DNA of 64,000 nucleotides, from positions 506,705 to 570,704 of the forward strand of contig NW_020170401.1 of assembly GCF_000524195.1 (NCBI RefSeq). The letters run 5' to 3'. The translations under genes and the position numbers were made by a program. The first letter of the stretch is position 1. Every line of letters begins with the position of its first letter. This document shows positions 61,424 through 64,000 of this stretch, piece by piece. The DNA comes from Echinococcus granulosus (lineage: Eukaryota > Platyhelminthes > Cestoda > Cyclophyllidea > Taeniidae). The notes beneath the pieces are model-generated. The model was given only the letters and a program-made list of their open reading frames with translations. It was not told where the DNA came from and did no database searches.

Positions 61424-63374
61424 CTTGGACTTAAAACAAATTTAAAACTGTATTAAATCACCGTTGTTTCACTCAGAACTCGAAGTCATATGTCCCTTTC
61501 TTATGTAAATATTCATGCTTCCAAAAAAAGAGCTTTAATGGTTTAATCTAAAAAATCTAGTATTTTCGATATTATATGTTTGCGCACGATATTATTAACA
61601 ATAATAAAAAGCAAAGGAGCATTCACTTCTAAGTTGCTTTTCTGCTTGAAATCCGTATGCATAGTTGTTTGTTTTATATTGCTTATGTCAAACATGATAA
61701 GAAAACCTTGGAAAAATCAGAAGACTAAGTCGTAACCTGCTATATAATTTACTTCAAAAGTGGTTCCAAGTCATGAACAAACAAGGTGATATGCTAACAT
61801 TTCTTGCGATTCAATCAATCCAATCATAAATAGAGTTCATTTATCAAAACAAAGCATGATCAACGCATAAATTTTAACTCAAACCTCAAAATAGGTTAAA
61901 CAAATTTGCAGATTACTACATATAGCCTTCCTATTTGAGTGCGTAATTTGGAGCGTAAAGAGTATTCTGGGTCTTTTATACACACACATTGCTACATAGC
62001 CAATCACCAATATGCATATTTTAAAGGCTCTTCCTACAGCTGATTCATTAATATTGTATGCAAAAATTGTGTAAGAACAGGAAAACAAGAGGGGTGCTTC
62101 AACCCATTGAGCTTTAAAGCGACGCTAGCCTGATGTCATAGCATTGACCTTGACTTGCTACATTTGATCCGTGTTCAATATTTTCTGAGTGTTTATCAGT
62201 ATTTACACACTAGCGACTTGATGTATAATTACATATTAGACGCACTTACTAGAAATGCAAAAGAGCGTTTATGACGCCGAATTTATTAAAAAAATAACTT
62301 TTTTTAGAATCAGGATCACCGCTGGCATTCGTCAAATTCGCCTTCGAAGGCCATTGCTATTACACCTAATTCTTGTACTGTTTTTGGTTCTAAAGTAAGA
62401 AGTTAGATTCTCCCCTAGAGGATTGGCTTTATTTTTTTTAACAAGCATATTATTAAGTAAAATCACCACTGAAGCAGTTAGCTTTGAAAAGACAAAGAGA
62501 GGTATTAAATTTTGTCGCATGCTGTACTTTGTCATTCAACTGATTCTCGATTTTGATTGAAGGGTAAATGCCAGTAAATATTGCTGGTTAACTGCTTTTC
62601 TGTTTCTTGAATACTACTGCCCATCTGATTCCCGGTTCTAGCATAGCTTGTTAAAGCAGACAATTCTTCCCGCAGAAACTTGCCCTCCAGCCCTATAATC
62701 CCGCTTGAATGAGATACTTCACAATTCTCTTTCACTGCTGAAATAGTAAAAGTGCACCTCGTCTACCAGTTCCATGCCAGGATGGATGGAGCTGGACTTA
62801 CGCATTCACAACCAGCTTAGCAGGAACTGAAATGTGATGGGAGGAGGAAATGTTTAGGTGGTTGACAGACATTTCGTAAAAAAACACGTGGTGATTGCTC
62901 TTGGCATCCCTTCTCTTTCACGTCGCCTATTGATTCACACTCGGTGAGATGACAAACCAATCGCCACATTGCTCCAAATGCAATTAAAGAGTTACGTCGG
63001 TCTCTATCAACCCTCCAAGGTCACCTTAATTTGCTGCTTACAAATCGGAATTCCGCTGACTGTTTCTACTTCACGTAGGTGCAATTGCCGAGCGGAGATG
63101 GGGCTCCGGCTAACGTAATCATCTCTCATTGGCACTTTTTGCATGGAAGAAAAGGTCCCAATGTCTAGCGACCAAATTCTTATCGAAGTGTAGTAGGGAG
63201 AGAGAAAAATTCAAACGCATAAAAGACCCTTTTAACTTCTTGGCCTTCGTGATTGAGGTCAGTACTTTGGTGGCTTGGCCCACATCCATTTCTCTGTTTA
63301 TACTACTTCGCCTGATAAGGTCTTTAAAAAAACCAAGAAATAATGCACTGACGGTAGCGGTGAACAAACCTGCT
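61424..63374. other. Intergenic stretch upstream of the Dpy-30 gene
   Basis: AT-rich; its first part should hold the promoter of the minus-strand Dpy-30 gene. Only the weak exon candidate 62532-62738 was noticed. Confidence 0.5.
62532..62738 (-). CDS. Possible last exon of an unknown minus-strand gene
   Basis: A frame of 67 codons starts right after a good acceptor (cacttttactatttcag) and ends at a TGA. It contains SSGIIGLEGKFLREELSALT and is balanced in composition. No upstream exon was found that clearly joins it, and no domain is recognised. It may be chance. Confidence 0.25.
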   Translation of the reverse strand, partial: AVKENCEVSHSSGIIGLEGKFLREELSALTSYARTGNQMGSSIQETEKQLTSNIYWHLPFNQNRESVE

Positions 63375-63491
63375 TTAAGGGATAAATCGTCCTGAGTTCA
63401 TTTGCATGACCACATTCTCTATCAGTTCAACAGCCTTCATGACGTCAGGGTGCTCAATGTAACTACGTAGCCGCACAAACCCTCCGAGTGG
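63375..63491 (-). CDS. Candidate last coding exon, perhaps of the kelch-like gene
   Basis: 38 codons plus TAA (63377-63375) after the acceptor ccctttgattag. It reads PLGGFVRLRSYIEHPDVMKA and VELIENVVMQMNSGRFIP. Phase 0 start, so it can join the kelch-like exon across a 460-base intron. The peptide looks like real helical protein but I recognise no family. Confidence 0.45.
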   Translation of the reverse strand, partial: PLGGFVRLRSYIEHPDVMKAVELIENVVMQMNSGRFIP

Positions 63492-63951
63492 CTAATCAAA
63501 GGGAACTCAAAACACCACCGCAAACATTTCTAATCTACACATTTAGATCAAAAATGAATCTAATCCGTCTTGATTAGTTGGTAGTCAGGTTCTCCTTATA
63601 CACGAGTTCCGAAAAGTCAAAAAATCCGGGAGAAATCTCTACATACATATTTGGACGGGAGGAAGTAACGCGTCCTGCCCAGGGAATGTCAATCGACTTC
63701 TTTACCCCTTGAAATTTAGTACACTAGTGAACACCCTAGGGCGACAACTAGTGTGAACACTCCAATCAAGTGGAATGCCATCCTGTTTCGGGAGCAATTA
63801 TTTTTTAGAGAGGTGCGTGACCTTGACTAGAAAAAGAATCCGCACATTATCAACTCATTCTGGCAGTACTCTTTGTCTTCACCAGGGTTTAGTATAGTGC
63901 CTCTGCGTAATCTTTGGCCAGTAAATTTCACACTAATCCGCGTTTTCTTAC

Positions 63952-64000
63952 ACGGCGGCCGGTCGCCGGGGTACTCCATTGGTTAATCTCAAGGTCATAT
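63952..64000 (-). CDS. Partial exon with kelch-like segment (runs off the window)
   Basis: The minus strand reads YDLEINQWSTPATGRR up to the donor gtaaga (63951-63946), ending in phase 0. A Tyr-Asp-Leu..Trp spacing followed by P-x-x-x-GRR is typical of a kelch beta-propeller blade. Only 16 codons are inside the window, so the call is tentative. Confidence 0.5.

Noticed and set aside
62100..62300. Possible splice-leader or small RNA gene
   Set aside because: No conserved leader or Sm-site context could be recognised by eye.
63119..63395. Overlapping frames of 82 and 88 codons on both strands
   Set aside because: No splice support or recognised domain; the minus-strand frame starts just after the terminal exon's stop.

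Overview
This window reads as nuclear DNA of a multicellular animal. There are no operons and no long single-exon bacterial genes. The recognisable proteins are animal proteins split by introns with GT..AG borders (and one apparent GC..AG border). Very short introns (32-44 bases) next to introns of several kilobases, very divergent but collinear neuronal genes, and many old dispersed repeats suggest a parasitic flatworm, most likely a tapeworm. The phylum is an inference; nothing here proves it. Two 100-base runs of N (703-802, 54126-54225) are scaffold gaps. Only a small part of the 64 kb is coding.

Layout. (1) 1-24174, + strand: the 3' part of a Shal/Kv4 voltage-gated potassium channel gene. 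The exons seen are 8648-8810 (end of the selectivity filter, S6, PVPV gate), 14450-14830 (C-terminal tail with a dileucine motif), 21306-21602 (basic/Cys-rich tail) and 24073-24174 (acidic last exon). The voltage sensor and T1 domain must lie upstream of the window. A second possible last exon in the same phase is at 31575-31772. The introns hold repeats, including a long inverted repeat (19011-19387 against 20708-21070). (2) 24175-44843: mostly sequence without recognised genes, with degenerate repeat copies and isolated exon candidates. (3) 44844-50582, + strand: a complete syntaxin-1-like gene in seven exons coding 290 residues. (4) 50583-57034: repeats, a tandem duplication broken by a gap, and a minus-strand relic with an in-frame stop. 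(5) About 57035-57714, + strand: the last exon of a probable secreted lipid-binding (TULIP-like) protein. (6) 61423 down to 59249, - strand: at least four exons of a Dpy-30-motif / EF-hand-like protein, probably ciliary. (7) 64000 down to 63375, - strand: the end of a gene with a kelch-like segment.

The genes do not form a pathway, although Kv4 and syntaxin are both excitable-cell genes. The main points of interest are the conserved Kv4 exon pattern and targeting motif, the two candidate Kv4 tails, the long inverted repeat beside a Kv4 exon, the tiny GC-AG intron in syntaxin, a membrane-anchor-like reading frame in the intron before the syntaxin anchor exon, the TULIP-like protein, and a palindromic repeat family.
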